DNA of 64,000 nt from a candidate division LCP-89 bacterium B3_LCP. GTDB taxonomy: Bacteria; Electryoneota; B3-LCP. The stretch lies in NCBI GenBank assembly GCA_005223185.1, contig NJBN01000001.1, positions 434,001-498,000 of the forward strand, in the 5' to 3' direction. The position numbers and the translations under genes are program-made. The notes under the pieces were generated by a model. It had not been told where the DNA came from. It made no database searches and saw only the letters and a program-made list of their open reading frames with translations. Each line of letters starts with the position of its first letter. Position 1 is the first letter of the stretch. Positions 1 to 9,290 of this stretch are shown here, one piece after another.

Positions 1-998
1 TCTACATCGTGGTGGGCGACATCCGTTATGCGCCCGTAGGTCCAGATGCTTACGGCTATTATGCTTACGATAGCTACGATGGCACTGAAGCCCCCGTTTT
101 CGACTGGGTGGAAATTGCGCCGGGCGCGGGTGGCGTCGGCATTGACCTGGAAATGGGTGAGTACCAGTTGGTCAGCCTGGAATTACCCTTCACGTTCAGC
201 TATTATGGCGTGGATTATGATACTGTCAACGTTAGTTCAGATGGTTGGCTGTCCTTGGGAACACCATCGGTATTTCCACCTGCGAACTTTGCTATTCCGC
301 ACTTCACGCCACCCAATAACTTAGTGGCGGCTTTCTGGGATGCGACCCTGGATCCATCTTCCAGTGGGCAGGTATGTTGCTTCTATGATGAAGAGAATCA
401 TCGCTATATAGCCGAATGGTGGGAAATACCACATTCCAGTTCACCATCCGATGCCGAAACGTTCCAGATCATCCTCTTCGATCCGGAATATTACCCAACC
501 ATCACCGGTGACGGAGAAATTCAGGTCAACTATCAGTCTTTAAGCTCTATGATTAGTAACTGCACAGTGGGCATCGAAAACAGCGATGGCACCGACGGCA
601 TTCAGTTCCTATACAATACCGTTTACAATCAGACGGCGATGCCTCTGGAAAATTCGTTTGCGTTAAAGTACACGACAGGCAGTGAAAATCAGACAACTGT
701 CAATCCGGAAAGTAACGTTACGAAGTACATCCCCGCAGATTTCGGTTTGGGACAGAATCACCCCAACCCCTTCAACCCGTCAACTAATATAAGTTTCGCT
801 CTACCGGAAGCCTCGCCGGTAACGCTGACTGTATTTAACCTGCAGGGCAGCGTTGTCACGGAACTCGTCAACGGCTGGCGGGACGCGGGTGTACACGAAG
901 TTACCTTCGATGCATCAAACCTGGCGTCCGGTCTCTACTTCTACCGCATCCAGGCTGGCAATTTCACCGGTGTGAAGAAAATGATGCTGGTGAAGTAG
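1..998 (+). CDS. T9SS cargo protein, C-terminal part (5' end outside window)
   Basis: The frame is open from the first bases of the window (codons for Y-I-V-V-G-D precede the first possible start at 9), so this is the 3' part of a longer gene. About 330 residues are visible. The first ~230 form a beta-sandwich of the type that precedes sorting domains in large secreted peptidases, with a strand like LPFTFSYYGVDYDTV followed by SSDGWLSLG and a later VGIENSDGTDGIQFLYN. Residues ~245-329 are a complete T9SS type A sorting domain (HPNPFNPSTNISF, GVHEVTFDAS, SGLYFYRIQAG, KKMMLVK). The full protein should be exported by Sec, cross the outer membrane by T9SS and be anchored or released. The catalytic part, if any, lies upstream. 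Resemblance to C25 gingipain-type peptidases is a guess from the beta-sandwich only. A hairpin terminator follows at 1024-1055. Confidence 0.8.
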   Translation, partial: YIVVGDIRYAPVGPDAYGYYAYDSYDGTEAPVFDWVEIAPGAGGVGIDLEMGEYQLVSLELPFTFSYYGVDYDTVNVSSDGWLSLGTPSVFPPANFAIPHFTPPNNLVAAFWDATLDPSSSGQVCCFYDEENHRYIAEWWEIPHSSSPSDAETFQIILFDPEYYPTITGDGEIQVNYQSLSSMISNCTVGIENSDGTDGIQFLYNTVYNQTAMPLENSFALKYTTGSENQTTVNPESNVTKYIPADFGLGQNHPNPFNPSTNISFALPEASPVTLTVFNLQGSVVTELVNGWRDAGVHEVTFDASNLASGLYFYRIQAGNFTGVKKMMLVK

Positions 999-1023
999 CT
1001 ACAAGCTGTAAGTAATATATTGT

Positions 1024-1055
1024 AGGGGCGGACCTGTGTGTCCGCCCTTTTCTCT
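1024..1055 (+). terminator. Hairpin terminator formed by a GTAGGGGCGGAC palindrome
   Basis: Stem GGGCGGAC (1026-1033) pairs with GTCCGCCC (1040-1047) around a 6-nt loop and runs into TTTTCTCTT. It lies 25 bases after the stop of the preceding cargo gene. The same palindrome family recurs at 40437, 45149 and 63106, so this is a dispersed element acting as a terminator. Confidence 0.8.
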
Positions 1056-1131
1056 TGTCCCGCTTGGGCGGGATGACCTGACGCCTTTTTTTACGCTTTT
1101 TTGAAAAAATCACCTCGTTTTTATTTTTTGC

Positions 1132-1160
1132 TTGCTTTTGGCTTTTTTTATTCGTATATT
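1132..1160 (+). promoter_or_regulatory. Sigma-70-type promoter for the 1201 gene
   Basis: TTGCTT (1132-1137), a 17-bp spacer and TATATT (1155-1160). The spacing and -10 box match those before many other cargo genes in the window. The following leader is nearly identical to the one at 5284-5323. Confidence 0.65.
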
Positions 1161-1200
1161 ATAGTATGTACAGACAATGGTAAAACAGACCGGAGTCATC

Positions 1201-4200
1201 ATGAGATACTTATCACTACTATTCACCGCCCTTTTTCTGTTTGTCGCATTAATGAGTACTATCACATCTGCACAACCTCCAGAATTGCTATGGAATTACA
1301 TTTATGGTGGATCCGGTGATGACCGGAGTTATTGTGTTCAACAAACTACAGATGGTGGTTTCATTTTGACTGGTCTCACCGACATGGGTCCTTTCGGCTT
1401 AATTGACGCTTATCTACTGAAAACCGACGAAAATGGCGATTCACTCTGGATGCAGTTCTATGGAAATTCAGACTGGGATGAAAGCAACTGGGTAGAAGAG
1501 ACATCAGGTGGTGGATTTATTCTTGCGGGTAGCGTTCAGGGTTCAGGGTCATATTTTGATCTTTGGATAATCAGAACTGATTCGAACGGTGATACACTCT
1601 GGACGAGAACGTTCGGAGAATCAAGTTATGAAGATAGAGGCATATGTGTGAAAGAAACTACGGACGGTGGATTCATTATCGTTGGGAGCACAGCTTCTTA
1701 TAGTTATGGTAGTGATGATATTTATTTAGTAAAATTGGATTCAGATGGTGATTCTTTATGGACACGCCACTACGGTGGTGAGAATTGGGATCAAGGTTTG
1801 AGTGTTGTAGAAGCTCCGGATGGTGGATATGTAATAACCGGTGCAACTATGTCTTTCGGTGCTGGGGAAGAGGATATCTTTCTGCTAAAGACGGACGCAA
1901 ACGGTGATTCCTCGTGGATGAATACTTATGGTGGTACTGATGAGGAAGTCGGTTATGCAGTGATTTTAGCCAATGATGGTGACGGTTTTGTAATAACGGG
2001 CTGCTATGAATCCGGAGGCTCAGGAGGTGAAGATGGGTTTTTAATGGAAACCGATCTGAATGGTGATTCACACTGGATGATTCAGTCGGGGGGCGAATCC
2101 GACGACAGATTTACTGAAGTGACTCCCACATCTGATAATGGGTATCTTTTAAGTGGATTCTACCATTCGACAGGAAGTGCTGGTGAAGGTGATTTCTGGC
2201 TGACAAAAATCGATTCTGAAGGAAATCTAATCTGGGAAACAGTTTGGGGTGATGTTGAGGCTGATCGGCTTTTTGCTGCGTATGAACTATCGCAAGGAGG
2301 ATTTATTGTCTGCGGTCACACGCGATCGTATGGTGCCGCCTATAGAGATATATATTTAGCTCGATTTCTACCCGTTCCTCAACCTGAAATTATGCTTTCC
2401 GACAGTACCCTAGACTACGGAACTGTTAACGTGGGAAGTCAGGTTGAGCTACCCCTAACGATCTACAGCCAGGGCGACACGACGCTTATCCTATATGATA
2501 TATTCAGCAGTGATTCATCCGTCTTCTTCACTGATTTCGATCCAGCTGATAGTTTAATAAATCCCGGGGACAGTTTAGTAGTCATGGTAACTTTTACACC
2601 ACAGGAAGCCATATCCTACCAGGAGCTATTAACGGTGGATAATAACGCCTCATTGGAGGAGGTGCTCCTCACCGGCACCGGATATGTACCTCAACCCGGT
2701 ATTTCGATTTCCGACAGCACATTGGATTACGGGACTGTCACCGCAGGAAGTCAGGTTGAGCTACCCCTAACGATCTACAGCCAGGGCGACACGACGCTTA
2801 TCCTATATGATATATTCAGCAGTGATTCATCCGTGTTCTACACTGATTTCAATCCTGCTGATAGTCTGCTTGCTCCCGGGGATAGTTTGACAATAATAGT
2901 AACTTTTGCACCACTGGAAGCCATATCCTACCAAGAGCTAATAACGGTGGATAATAACGCCTCATTGGAGGAGGTGCTCCTCACCGGCACCGGATATGTA
3001 CCTCAGGCAGGCATCTCGGTTTCCCAAAATGAACTTAACTTCGGCGCTGTAACTGGCGGCACTCAATCCGATCTACCCCTGACTATCTACAGTACAGGCG
3101 ATACTACGCTTATCATAAACAACATATTCAGCGGTGATACCACTATTTTCTTCACAGACTTTGATCCTGCTGATAGCTTGCTTGTGCCCGGAGACAGCAT
3201 AGTGGTCACGGTATCGTTTTTACCTTTACAAATCGGGTTGTACAACGATTCTCTCACCATCCAAAACAATGACGAAACAGTCATTGTTCAGCTTACAGGT
3301 GAAGGTGACAGCCTTTCCTATATCCCCGGTGGCGATGTTACCGGTCTCTGGGCTGCCAATGGTTCCCCATATTGGATTGACGGTGAAATAACGGTGCCTG
3401 TTGGAGATACCCTGGCAATAGAAGCGGGCGTTGAGATCATCTTCGGGGGGCACTACGAACTAACAGTTAATGGTGGTCTGATTGCACAAGGCGCAGAAGG
3501 TGATTCCATCCTGTTTACTGTTGTGGATACGGTCCAGGGCTGGCACGGAATTCGGTTTGAAAATGCTACCGATGCCTGCGAATTGTCCTACTGTATCATC
3601 GAGTACGGCAATGCTTTCGGTACTCATCCGGAGTGCAGGGGAGGAGGCATATATTGTCTCTGGTCGAATCCTCTCATCGTCCACTGTAATATTCGCAACA
3701 ACAGCGCTTTTGACGGGGGAGGGATATCTCTCTATAATAGTCACCCCACCATCAGTGAATGTTCGTTTACCGGCAACTCTGGAGGCATTGGCGGTGCTAT
3801 ACGCTGCAAGCAGTTCTCTTCTGTCACGATTGAGAATTGCCTGATCAACGGGAATACGGCAGAAACCAAAGGCGGCGGTGTTGAATGCGGGTATTACTCA
3901 GAAATGGATCTTATCTATTGCGAGATCAGCAGCAACACGAGTGCTGAATATGGCGGCGGGCTCCATTTTGAGGATTATTCTGATGTGGAAATATTCAACT
4001 GCACGGTTAGTGCGAATTCGGCTCAAGGTGATGGTGATGGTATTTACTGCGATTCAACAGGATCCTTGACTATTCTTAACAGCATAGTCTGGGAAAATTC
4101 AGATAGTGAGATATACGGGTTGCCAGAGATATCCTATTGCGACATCCTGGGTGGCTGGCCCGGGATAGGAAATATTTCTGAAGACCCACAATTTGTGGAT

Positions 4201-5031
4201 CCTGTAGGAGGGGATTATCATCTGTTTGTCAGTTCACCTTGTATAGATACCGGTGATCCGTCAAGTCCACTTGACCCGGATAGCACGAGAGCCGATATGG
4301 GAGCTTACTACTATGAACAGACTGGTGCTCCCCAGATGATAGTTGACGTTAATTACGTATCAGGTTCACCCGTATCGATTGGCGGTGGTAATCTTTATTA
4401 CGGCATATGGGGTGAAAACCAGGGCAGCGTGCCTTTAGATTGGGATGTCTGGATTGACATGGTTTACGAAAATCAGGATACCACTATGATCATCCTGCGC
4501 GCGATGGTCAACTACCAACCCGGTTGGCAGATCAGTCGCCCTGACGCTTTCTATCCGGTGCCAGAAAGCTGGCCCGGTGGTAACTACGATCTGACCATTC
4601 ATTCCGGTATTTATTCAACCTTAACCGTCTGGCACCGGGGGAGTTTCTCCTGGACGAAGGAAGGCTCGGTCGATCTGGACTTCGATTTTAACGCAAACTT
4701 GCCGACATGTAGTTATCCTGATCCATTTGATGATATTGTCTCGACACAGCAGAGTGTCCTGATCCCCGGTGGGTTTGAGATATCGGGTGCTTACCCCAAC
4801 CCCTTCAACCCTCAAACCACTATCCGCTTCGGGCTGCCAGTGGCGTCTCAGGTTAATCTGACCATCTACAACCTCGCGGGTAGAAAGGTAGCGACAGTTG
4901 TTGATGGTTACAGATCAGCAGGCTACCACGAGGTCATCTTTGACGCATCACAACTGTCTTCCGGTCTCTACTTCTACCGCATCCAGGCTGGCAATTTCAC
5001 CGATGTGAAGAAGATGATACTGGTGAAGTGA
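1201..5031 (+). CDS. Large secreted protein: propeller-like repeats, three anchor-type Ig repeats, beta-helix, T9SS sorting domain
   Basis: 1276 residues. I place the start at 1201 (GGAG just upstream, then MRYLSLLFTALFLF, a good signal peptide). The in-frame ATG at 1177 has no ribosome site. Residues ~30-395 hold about seven ~50-residue repeats of the form YGG..D.G..V.ET.DGGF...G.T....D.YL.KTD.NGDSLW, probably a beta-propeller. Residues ~398-705 are three ~104-residue Ig-like repeats of the choice-of-anchor-D/DUF1573 type (LDYGTV..GSQVELPLTI). Residues ~710-1040 are a right-handed parallel beta-helix (HCNIRNNSA, GGGI). The end is a T9SS sorting domain. It is probably a surface or secreted adhesin-like or glycan-binding protein. 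I see no catalytic motif, and its real function is unknown. The tail is nearly identical to that of the next gene. Confidence 0.85.
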   Translation: MRYLSLLFTALFLFVALMSTITSAQPPELLWNYIYGGSGDDRSYCVQQTTDGGFILTGLTDMGPFGLIDAYLLKTDENGDSLWMQFYGNSDWDESNWVEETSGGGFILAGSVQGSGSYFDLWIIRTDSNGDTLWTRTFGESSYEDRGICVKETTDGGFIIVGSTASYSYGSDDIYLVKLDSDGDSLWTRHYGGENWDQGLSVVEAPDGGYVITGATMSFGAGEEDIFLLKTDANGDSSWMNTYGGTDEEVGYAVILANDGDGFVITGCYESGGSGGEDGFLMETDLNGDSHWMIQSGGESDDRFTEVTPTSDNGYLLSGFYHSTGSAGEGDFWLTKIDSEGNLIWETVWGDVEADRLFAAYELSQGGFIVCGHTRSYGAAYRDIYLARFLPVPQPEIMLSDSTLDYGTVNVGSQVELPLTIYSQGDTTLILYDIFSSDSSVFFTDFDPADSLINPGDSLVVMVTFTPQEAISYQELLTVDNNASLEEVLLTGTGYVPQPGISISDSTLDYGTVTAGSQVELPLTIYSQGDTTLILYDIFSSDSSVFYTDFNPADSLLAPGDSLTIIVTFAPLEAISYQELITVDNNASLEEVLLTGTGYVPQAGISVSQNELNFGAVTGGTQSDLPLTIYSTGDTTLIINNIFSGDTTIFFTDFDPADSLLVPGDSIVVTVSFLPLQIGLYNDSLTIQNNDETVIVQLTGEGDSLSYIPGGDVTGLWAANGSPYWIDGEITVPVGDTLAIEAGVEIIFGGHYELTVNGGLIAQGAEGDSILFTVVDTVQGWHGIRFENATDACELSYCIIEYGNAFGTHPECRGGGIYCLWSNPLIVHCNIRNNSAFDGGGISLYNSHPTISECSFTGNSGGIGGAIRCKQFSSVTIENCLINGNTAETKGGGVECGYYSEMDLIYCEISSNTSAEYGGGLHFEDYSDVEIFNCTVSANSAQGDGDGIYCDSTGSLTILNSIVWENSDSEIYGLPEISYCDILGGWPGIGNISEDPQFVDPVGGDYHLFVSSPCIDTGDPSSPLDPDSTRADMGAYYYEQTGAPQMIVDVNYVSGSPVSIGGGNLYYGIWGENQGSVPLDWDVWIDMVYENQDTTMIILRAMVNYQPGWQISRPDAFYPVPESWPGGNYDLTIHSGIYSTLTVWHRGSFSWTKEGSVDLDFDFNANLPTCSYPDPFDDIVSTQQSVLIPGGFEISGAYPNPFNPQTTIRFGLPVASQVNLTIYNLAGRKVATVVDGYRSAGYHEVIFDASQLSSGLYFYRIQAGNFTDVKKMILVK
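2434..2999 (+). repeat. Tandem internal repeat, 312-bp period, inside the 1201 gene
   Basis: The stretch beginning at 2434 recurs at 2746, with an identical run of roughly 80 bases. The period of 312 bp equals 104 codons, one Ig-like repeat. A third, more diverged copy follows from about 3010. The near-identity of the first two copies indicates recent duplication or gene conversion. Confidence 0.8.
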
Positions 5032-5037
5032 ATTACA

Positions 5038-5176
5038 AATGTAGGGGCAGGTTTTCGCATAGCGGCGGCTTTGCCGCAAACCTGCCCCTATACTATCCCC
5101 GTAGGGTGGCAGTGCTTCTGCCACCCTTTATTTTTATAGTCGGGGTCAGCTTGCCCTTAGCGGTTCCTGACCCCGA
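5038..5176. repeat. Three consecutive palindromes between two cargo genes
   Basis: First: TAGGGGCAGGTTT (5042-5054) pairs perfectly with AAACCTGCCCCTA (5078-5090) and encloses a smaller GCGGC/GCCGC hairpin. Second: GGGTGGCAG (5104-5112) with CTGCCACCC (5118-5126), followed by TTTATTTTTA, a likely rho-independent terminator. Third: TCGGGGTCAG (5140-5149) with CTGACCCCGA (5167-5176). Each type occurs elsewhere in the window, so this spacer is a stack of mobile palindromes. Confidence 0.8.
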
Positions 5177-5254
5177 TAAATATCTTTTCTGATCCCCACT
5201 ACGATGGAATTATCTTCTGTACCTCAAGAAATCTTCCACCTTTTTATTTTTAAC

Positions 5255-5283
5255 TTGCTTTTTACCTTTTTTATGTGTATATT
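5255..5283 (+). promoter_or_regulatory. Sigma-70-type promoter for the 5324 gene
   Basis: TTGCTT (5255-5260), 17-bp spacer, TATATT (5278-5283). The promoter and leader copy those at 1132-1200 almost base for base. Confidence 0.65.
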
Positions 5284-5323
5284 ATAGTATGTACAGACAA
5301 TGGTAAAATGCACCGGAGTCGTC

Positions 5324-8300
5324 ATGAGATACTTACCTCTACTATTAACCATCTCCCTGATAGCAGGAAATTCGACAGCCGAAACCCACATCCCTGCAGG
5401 TCCTGTGAGCGGCACCTGGACGCTGGCAGGCTCGCCGTATCTAATTGAGGGGGAGATAGGAATCCGTCCAGGAACACTTTTAACTATAGAACCGGGCGTT
5501 GAGGTGATCTTCCAAAGACACTTTAAATTTCGAGTATATGGACAACTACTCGCTGTGGGAACGGAAACGGATTCAATCACCTTTACGGCGGCGGACACTA
5601 CATTCGGATGGCACGGGCTACGGTTTTGCGATTTAACCACTCAGCCAGACAGTTCTAAACTGGTCTACTGCAAAATCAGCTACGGACGCTCATCCTCAGA
5701 TAACAACGCCGGAGAGGACAAACACGGCGGAGTGATTTACTGCAGCAATTCGGATAAGCTATTGATCAGCCACTGTCTGATCTGGAATAACAGGACTGGG
5801 GATGTGGTGGGACAAGAGGGATTTGAAGGATCAGGTGGTACAATTTATGGGTGGCCCGGTGCATCAGGTTTTGAAGCAGCTTCTGGACACGGAGGTGCTA
5901 TTTATCTCATGTACTCAAGTATTTCGGTCTTGTACAACACAATTCAGCAAAATCAAACAGGGAATGCAACAGGTGGTAAAGGTGGAGATGGTGAAGATGG
6001 TCTAGGTGAAAATCAACCGTTGGTAACAGGTGGACAAGGTGGAAGTGGAGGGAATGGTGTATCGGGCAATGGGGGTGCTCTATATTGCCTAGGTAGCAAT
6101 CCCGTTGTTTTCAGCAATAAATTTTTTAAAAATAATTGCGGTATAGGAAGAGGAGGAAAGGGAGGATATGGCGGGGAGGCCCATAATGTAGGTTGGTGGA
6201 GTGAAGTGGCGGATGGTGGAGAAGGAGGCTTTGGAGCTGAAGGTTATGGTGGAACTGGGGGAGCCCTTTATTTTAAAGAAAGTGAGGTGTTTTTATTAAA
6301 TAATATACTATCTGATAACAGAAGCGGTGACGGAATTGGAGGAAGAGGTGGAACTGGTGGAAATGCCACTTCATTTGGTAGTTGGTACGGAGTAGCATAT
6401 GGTGGTTGGGGTGGAAATGGGGGAAATGGGGTGGGAGGTGATGCAGGAGCCTTGTATTTAGATTCGAGTACCTTACATTTCTACAATAATACCGTTAATT
6501 GCACTGATTGTGGAGATGGATTTTACGGAAATGGTGGTTGGGCTGGTTATGGAGCTACCAGTTCAGGCATTCCAGGCGTTAATGGCATTGCAATGCAGGG
6601 TAGAAATACTGTTCATATCAATTCAACCAGCTATGCTTTCATCACTAATTCAATTCTATGGGAGAACCAAGAACCAGTATTAAGTGGCTTAGTGGATGTT
6701 TCATTCTCGTGTATTGAGGGAGGATTTCAGGGAGTGGGCAATATCAACTCCGATCCATTATTCATCGGGGAATACTTCCTTTCTCAAATAGCTGCTGGTC
6801 AAACTGTACAATCACCATGCGTAGATTCCGGTGATCCCAGTTCATTTTCTATAATTGGTACTACAAGGACTGATAGCCTGCCAGATATAGGCATCATAGA
6901 TATGGGATTTCACCATCTGGCAACTTTAGATATGCCAATTCTTTCTTTATCCCAGGGAAACTTATTTTTCACTGCATTATCATATAACCCTAATCCTGAA
7001 CATCAAATAATTCAAATAAATAATGGCTATACGGGATCCTTTTATTTCGAAATTAACGAAGATGCTGACTGGCTAACTGTTTTACCCGAAAGCGGAGGCC
7101 CTGTTCCCCCTAGTGTATCCACCACATTCCATGTGGATATAACCGGTTTAGCTGCAAGCAGATATTCTTGTGAAGTGATTGTTTCTTCAGAGGAAGCACT
7201 TGGTAGTCCTGACACTGTTTATGTTGATCTGTTTTTGGGGGCACCAGCTCTAAGTATCGAAGAAGATACTCTTGTTTATTACGCGTTTTTTGGATTTGGA
7301 AATCCTGATAGCAAGATCATATTAATAAGTAATGACGGTCAAGGAACTTTTAACTATACTATTGATGAACAAATCCCCTGGTTAAATGTGAGTCCCGGAT
7401 ACGGCGGACCTGTACCTCCTACTTCAATTGAAACTGTTTCTGCGGATGTGTCTGGATTGGCTATAGGATCCTATGAAGATGAATTTTACATCATAACAGA
7501 CTATATCCCAAGTGAACCTGATACTATTCACGTGATTTTGAATGTTACTGATTATGTTCCAATATCCGGTGCGCTTTGCGGTATTCTTGGAGGCGCAACA
7601 ACATACGTTGTACGAAATGACATTTCCGTAGAACCCGAAGATTCTCTTTGGATAGAACCCGGAGCATGTTTTATGTTCGATGGAAATTATAATTTCAATA
7701 TCAATGGGTATTTGCAGGCAGTCGGAGTTGAAGAAGATAGCATTATATTTATGCCCTATGAGGAAATAGAAGCTAATTTCTCTATAATATTTCACGACAG
7801 TTCAAATGATATTAGTTATTTAGAGTATTGTACCATTACCGGAAGTGATACTTGTGGACTGTCAATAAACAGTTCAAATCCGAATATTATGAACTGCACG
7901 ATATCCGCTAATTCAAGTGGAGGTGTCAGATGCGTGCAAGCCTCACCAAATATCATCGAGTGTAACATCTTTGGGAATTGCCATGAAGGTGCTTTTGGGG
8001 ATGGTGGAGGTATGTTAATTGAGGACGGGTCGAGCCCCTATATCAGTTATTGCAATATTGCAAGTAACAGTGCTGAGGGCAAAGGTGGAGGACTGGCAAT
8101 CAAGGATTTTTCAACTGCGCTGATTGAACATTGTACTGTAGTATATAACTTGTCAAACGCTCTTGGTGGTGGGATATATCTTGAAGATAATTCCAACGCG
8201 ATATTCAACAATTGTACTGTTAGCGATAACAACGCATTGATGAATGGTGGTGGGATATATATCTGGGATTCTGATCCAACAGTAAAAAGTGCTATTATAT

Positions 8301-8923
8301 CGAGAAATATAAATAAGGGAATCTATTTCAACAGCACCGCGAGTGGAACCCTTATGTATAACGATTTTTTCGACAATGAAGGTGGAAATATAACAGGTAA
8401 TGTTCCCCCCGATATAGGCATCCTCACCACCACAAACATCAACGGCGATTCCTGCGATATCTTCTACAACATCTTCGAAGATCCACTTTTCGTCGATCCT
8501 ACAGGCGGGAATTTTAATCTTCAGCAAGGTTCACCCTGCATTGATGCCGGCGATCCGGATAGCCCACTTGATCCCGACAGCACTATTGCAGATATAGGCG
8601 CGTTCTACTTCGATCAATCTGGAACGGGAATTGCCAAGGTAGATGAGCAGATCTTACCAGAGACTTTCTCCCTCTCACCCCCCTTCCCCAACCCCTTCAA
8701 TCCTCAAACCACTATCCGCTTCGGGCTGCCGGTAGCATCGCAGGTTAATCTGACCATCTACAATCTGGCAGGTAGAAAAGTAGCAACAATCGTTGATGGC
8801 TTCCGGGTTGCAGGCTACCACGAGGTCATTTTCAACGCCACACAACTGTCTTCCGGTCTCTACTTCTACCGCATCCAGGCTGGCAATTTCACCGATGTGA
8901 AGAAGATGATACTGGTGAAGTGA
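5324..8923 (+). CDS. Large secreted glycine-rich beta-helix protein with BACON-like domains and T9SS sorting domain
   Basis: 1199 residues from 5324 (MRYLPLLLTISLIAG, signal peptide; CGGAG upstream). Residues ~20-560 form a beta-helix (CLIWNNR, NNILSDN, NNTVNC) whose turns carry long glycine-rich loops such as GGKGGDGEDG and GGQGGSGGNG. Residues ~555-745 are two Ig-like, BACON-type repeats (DWLTVLPESGGPVPPS and PWLNVSPGYGGPVPPT). A second beta-helix follows at ~750-1080 (HCTVVYN, NNCTVSDNNA), then a sorting domain whose last ~75 residues nearly match the 1201 gene. Probably a cell-surface or released adhesin or polysaccharide-binding protein. No catalytic residues are recognised. It shares promoter, leader, tail and downstream palindrome with its upstream neighbour, so the two are products of end-sharing duplication. 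Confidence 0.85.
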   Translation: MRYLPLLLTISLIAGNSTAETHIPAGPVSGTWTLAGSPYLIEGEIGIRPGTLLTIEPGVEVIFQRHFKFRVYGQLLAVGTETDSITFTAADTTFGWHGLRFCDLTTQPDSSKLVYCKISYGRSSSDNNAGEDKHGGVIYCSNSDKLLISHCLIWNNRTGDVVGQEGFEGSGGTIYGWPGASGFEAASGHGGAIYLMYSSISVLYNTIQQNQTGNATGGKGGDGEDGLGENQPLVTGGQGGSGGNGVSGNGGALYCLGSNPVVFSNKFFKNNCGIGRGGKGGYGGEAHNVGWWSEVADGGEGGFGAEGYGGTGGALYFKESEVFLLNNILSDNRSGDGIGGRGGTGGNATSFGSWYGVAYGGWGGNGGNGVGGDAGALYLDSSTLHFYNNTVNCTDCGDGFYGNGGWAGYGATSSGIPGVNGIAMQGRNTVHINSTSYAFITNSILWENQEPVLSGLVDVSFSCIEGGFQGVGNINSDPLFIGEYFLSQIAAGQTVQSPCVDSGDPSSFSIIGTTRTDSLPDIGIIDMGFHHLATLDMPILSLSQGNLFFTALSYNPNPEHQIIQINNGYTGSFYFEINEDADWLTVLPESGGPVPPSVSTTFHVDITGLAASRYSCEVIVSSEEALGSPDTVYVDLFLGAPALSIEEDTLVYYAFFGFGNPDSKIILISNDGQGTFNYTIDEQIPWLNVSPGYGGPVPPTSIETVSADVSGLAIGSYEDEFYIITDYIPSEPDTIHVILNVTDYVPISGALCGILGGATTYVVRNDISVEPEDSLWIEPGACFMFDGNYNFNINGYLQAVGVEEDSIIFMPYEEIEANFSIIFHDSSNDISYLEYCTITGSDTCGLSINSSNPNIMNCTISANSSGGVRCVQASPNIIECNIFGNCHEGAFGDGGGMLIEDGSSPYISYCNIASNSAEGKGGGLAIKDFSTALIEHCTVVYNLSNALGGGIYLEDNSNAIFNNCTVSDNNALMNGGGIYIWDSDPTVKSAIISRNINKGIYFNSTASGTLMYNDFFDNEGGNITGNVPPDIGILTTTNINGDSCDIFYNIFEDPLFVDPTGGNFNLQQGSPCIDAGDPDSPLDPDSTIADIGAFYFDQSGTGIAKVDEQILPETFSLSPPFPNPFNPQTTIRFGLPVASQVNLTIYNLAGRKVATIVDGFRVAGYHEVIFNATQLSSGLYFYRIQAGNFTDVKKMILVK

Positions 8924-8934
8924 GTTACAAATGT

Positions 8935-8981
8935 AAGGGCAGGTTTTCGCGTAGCGGCGGCTTTGCCGCAAACCTGCCCCT
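8935..8981. repeat. Palindrome, second copy of the 5042 element
   Basis: GGGCAGGTTT (8937-8946) pairs with AAACCTGCCC (8970-8979) around GCGGCGG..GCCGC, differing from the 5042-5090 copy at only a few positions. It sits at the same place, just after the stop codon of the paralogous gene. It may act as a terminator or transcript-end stabiliser. Confidence 0.75.
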
Positions 8982-9131
8982 ACACTATCCCAGTAGGGCA
9001 GGGAGCCTGTCCTGCTCTGGCGGGACGCTTCCCCCGCCTTTTTACTATCCGGTCCCGCCCATGCGGGATCGTTTTTTTCAGCCTATCTAAAAAAGAGGAA
9101 ACCTTGCATGCGAGCCCAAGAAGATATTCTC

Positions 9132-9160
9132 TTGACTTGAACTGTTTGAAGCATTATATT
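9132..9160 (+). promoter_or_regulatory. Sigma-70-type promoter for the 9291-21091 gene set
   Basis: TTGACT (9132-9137), 17-bp spacer, TATATT (9155-9160). It lies about 130 bases before the chosen start at 9291 and rules out earlier in-frame starts such as 9159. Confidence 0.6.
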
Positions 9161-9290
9161 GTGGTCGCGGATATTCAAATGGATATGTCTGCAGGAATTG
9201 AATTGGGGTGCAATCAAATTCATCTCATGGGGGGATGGAGCATGGCTGCGCCTTTTATTATCTCACCGAAACCGCTTAAGCACAATCGAA

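Noticed and set aside
9159-9290. N-terminal extension of the 9291 gene
   Set aside because: It overlaps the promoter and lacks a signal peptide at the front; the 9291 start gives one.
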